NCBI RefSeq assembly: GCF_024300825.1
Contig: NZ_CP101323.1
Span: 1,116,001 to 1,180,000, forward strand
Direction: 5' to 3'
DNA: 64,000 bases
Origin: Natronomonas gomsonensis
GTDB lineage: Archaea > Halobacteriota > Halobacteria > Halobacteriales > Haloarculaceae
The position numbers were made by a program, and so were the translations under genes. The notes beneath the pieces were generated by a model. The model had not been told where the DNA came from, made no database searches, and worked only from the letters and a program-made list of their open reading frames with translations. Numbering within the stretch: position 1 is the first letter of the stretch; the number at the start of each line of letters is the position of its first letter. Below, one piece after another: positions 62,082 through 64,000 of this stretch.

Positions 62082-62975
62082 TCATGCCCGCGCAGAGGAC
62101 GTGACGTAGATGCCGAAAAGCACCACGACACCGCCGAGGACCGTCGTCACCCCCGGCGCTTCGCCGAGGAAGACGAGCGCGAGGACGGTCGCGCCGACGG
62201 GTTCGCCGAGCAGCGAGACGCTCACGACCGAAGACTCGACGTGTTCGAGCGCCCAGTTGACGACGGTGTGACCGAAGAGGCCAGGGCCGACTGCCATCGC
62301 GAGGAAGATGAGCCACTCCCGTCGCCCGTAGCCGGTCAACTGCTGGCCGTCGACCAACGCGACGACCAGTAGCGTAATCGTACAGGCGGTGTAGACGACG
62401 AGAACGTACGGGACGAGGGCGACGCGTTGACGGAGCGACCGCCCAACGAGAACGTAGATGGCGGCCATCAGCGCACCGAGGACGGCCAGAGAGTTGCCGT
62501 ACAGCGGACGCGACCCCGCGACGACGGCCCCCGAGAGGAACTCCGCGGCCGACATAGCGACGATTCCGAGGACGGCGACGGCGATGCCGAGGGCTTTCCG
62601 CGCGCCGATTCGCTCGCTCAACACCAGCGCCGCACCCACTGCGACGAACAGCGGTTGAGACTGAACGAGCGTGACGCTGGCGGCGACGCTGGTCCACGCG
62701 AGGCTCTCGAAGTACGCGGTGAAGTGCAAGGCGAGGGCGGCGCCGGTCAGGGTCGCGACGAGGAGGTCACGAGGCTGGAACCGTGCGAACTCGCCCCGGT
62801 ACCGCGTCAGGAGGAAGGGCGCGACGAGAAGCGTCGTGAGCAGGACTCGGTAGAACGCGAGGACGACCGACGGGGCCGTACTCCATCGGACGAGAACGGC
62901 GCTCGTCGACACCGCGAGGATGGCGACGGCGAGGGCGGCCAGCGGAGGCGTCCGTGATTCCAGTCGCGCGAGCAC
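62082..62975 (-). CDS. EamA/DMT-family transporter
   Basis: 297 residues from GTG 62975, ten membrane helices in two EamA repeats of five. Helix one, AALAVAILAVSTSAVLVRWSTAPSVVLAFYRVLLTTLLVAPFLL, and the second repeat (around ISVSLLGEPVGATVLALVFLGEAPGVTTVLGG) carry the typical E-P motif. It probably exports metabolites or amino acids; substrate unknown. It is divergent from another EamA gene that differs in sequence. Confidence 0.85.
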   Translation of the reverse strand: MLARLESRTPPLAALAVAILAVSTSAVLVRWSTAPSVVLAFYRVLLTTLLVAPFLLTRYRGEFARFQPRDLLVATLTGAALALHFTAYFESLAWTSVAASVTLVQSQPLFVAVGAALVLSERIGARKALGIAVAVLGIVAMSAAEFLSGAVVAGSRPLYGNSLAVLGALMAAIYVLVGRSLRQRVALVPYVLVVYTACTITLLVVALVDGQQLTGYGRREWLIFLAMAVGPGLFGHTVVNWALEHVESSVVSVSLLGEPVGATVLALVFLGEAPGVTTVLGGVVVLFGIYVTSSARA

Positions 62976-63062
62976 ACTCGATGTGGTGATGGAGCGGACT
63001 TGTTGGTTCCGGGACGGCGACGGTTTCGCAACCGATTTGCGGGGTCGACTGAAGACGACGAT

Positions 63063-63923
63063 ATGGACGACTCCCGCGTCGGTACGCTGTTCGTACTCTG
63101 CTCGGGTGCCGGCTTCGGTACGCTGGGCGTCCTCGGCGTCGTCGCGGGCGAGGAGGGACTGTCGATACCGACCGTGCTGTTCTTCCGGTTCGCTCTCGCG
63201 ACAATCCTCGTCTGGAGCGTTCTCGCGGTTCGTGGGGAACTACGGTTGCTGTCCGGACGAAACCTGCTGGTCGGGTTCGCACTCGGTGCGTTCGGCTACG
63301 CCGCGATGAGCGGTCTGTACTTCGTGGGACTGGAGTTCATGACCGCCGGAATGGTCGGCATCGTCCTCTACACCTACCCCGTCTTCGTCCTCGTGTTGGC
63401 GGCCGCCTTTCTCGACGAGGTGGTCGACAGACAGCGCATCGCCGCCCTGTTGGTCACGCTGGGCGGTATCGCCCTCATCACGGGTGCCGACCCCGCGGCG
63501 GCCGACCCCCGTGGCGTCGGTATTGTCCTCGTGGCGGCCGTCGTCTACGCGACGTACATCACGGTGAGTCGAACGACCCTCACGGACGTGAGCGCGCCGA
63601 CGCTGACTGCACACGTCCTGCCGGCGGCGGCGTTGACCTTTCTGGTCATCGGCCTCGCGACGAATAGCCTCTCGGTTCCGTCGACTGGCGTCGGATGGGG
63701 GGCCGTCGTCGGTATCGCCGTCGTGGCGACGGCAATGCCCATCTTCGCGTTTTTTGCGGGGCTGTCCAGAATCGGCGCCGGTCCGGCCTCGATTCTCAGC
63801 GCCGTCGAACCGGTCGTGACGGTCGCGCTGGGGGCGGCGTTCCTCGCCGAACCGGTCTCGGTCGTCGTGTTGGTCGGCGGGGGGTTGGTGTTGGTCGGCG
63901 TCGTCCTCGTCACGCGGCGGTAG
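63063..63923 (+). CDS. EamA/DMT-family transporter (second)
   Basis: 286 residues from ATG 63063, ten membrane helices. GTLFVLCSGAGFGTLGVLGVVAGEEGLSIPTVLFFRFALATILVW begins the first EamA repeat. FFAGLSRIGAGPASILSAVEPVVTVALGAAFLAEPVS carries the 'EP' motif of the second. It is a head-to-head neighbour of the EamA gene at 62082 with 87 bp between; the sequences are quite different, so this is not a recent duplication. Substrate unknown. The 77 bp after it hold no gene. Confidence 0.86.
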   Translation: MDDSRVGTLFVLCSGAGFGTLGVLGVVAGEEGLSIPTVLFFRFALATILVWSVLAVRGELRLLSGRNLLVGFALGAFGYAAMSGLYFVGLEFMTAGMVGIVLYTYPVFVLVLAAAFLDEVVDRQRIAALLVTLGGIALITGADPAAADPRGVGIVLVAAVVYATYITVSRTTLTDVSAPTLTAHVLPAAALTFLVIGLATNSLSVPSTGVGWGAVVGIAVVATAMPIFAFFAGLSRIGAGPASILSAVEPVVTVALGAAFLAEPVSVVVLVGGGLVLVGVVLVTRR

Positions 63924-64000
63924 CCGACGGCCGGCATAACGGACCGGTCTTCCGCGGCAGCAAATTATAATCGCGACGGGGCGAAGCGCAGCACAACGAT

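Overview
The window is chromosomal DNA of a halophilic archaeon (class Halobacteria; genus not determinable from sequence alone). The evidence is GC-rich coding DNA, very acidic proteins, archaeal L11 and L1-L10-L12 ribosomal operons, Gar1 and SRP19, diphthine synthase, archaeosortases, Tat/lipobox exports, and many leaderless genes with a TATA-like box about 26 nt before the start codon.

Left flank (1-6348): a membrane-protein 5' end, gar1 and srp19, a BtuFCD-type corrinoid ABC transporter, and small regulators, zinc proteins, a cupin and a Bat-type HTH activator.

Integrated element (about 6349-38603, 32.3 kb): it sits in the 3' end of a tRNA-Thr(CGT) gene and is bounded by a 14-bp direct repeat, with a 20-nt imperfect inverted repeat just inside each end. 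A tyrosine integrase lies at the left end. The right end has a minus-strand replication/packaging module: RHH regulator, small ORF, HUH-like Rep, ParB, terminase small-subunit-like HTH protein and terminase large subunit. There are no capsid or portal genes, so it looks like a satellite or a provirus remnant. Between them is a defence-type cargo: a membrane protein and NERD-like helicase; a wHTH/SWIM-finger gene pair with an operator and a structured leader; an AddAB-like helicase/nuclease pair; a DUF499 ATPase, a small partner, a DUF1156 DNA methyltransferase and a PLD-SNF2 helicase; a DUF262-HNH-AlbA_2 fusion; and a HEPN-like protein. The most surprising gene is a divergent TATA-binding protein placed between the small partner and the methyltransferase. 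It and most of the methyltransferase lie in one AT-rich block with sharp edges inside otherwise GC-rich defence genes, which suggests a swapped cassette.

Right flank (38592-64000): tRNA-Thr, a large surface protein with a PGF-pre-PGF domain, Trm5, DphB, two archaeosortase paralogs enclosing a Tat-exported protein, a VOC protein, lipoproteins, a DRG GTPase, ribosomal L11, L1, L10 and L12 with an apparent L1 leader, a TctA-like permease, a PadR regulator with a 9-codon leader ORF, CysS, CbiX with a DR2241-like protein, Trm112, a DUF123 protein and two EamA transporters.

Reading: the element probably integrates and excises by its integrase, replicates through the Rep/ParB module, may exploit a helper virus for packaging (terminase only), and protects its host with several stacked DNA-targeting systems. 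Functions inside the defence cargo are inferred from domains and neighbourhood, not proven. No CRISPR array or insertion sequence was seen.
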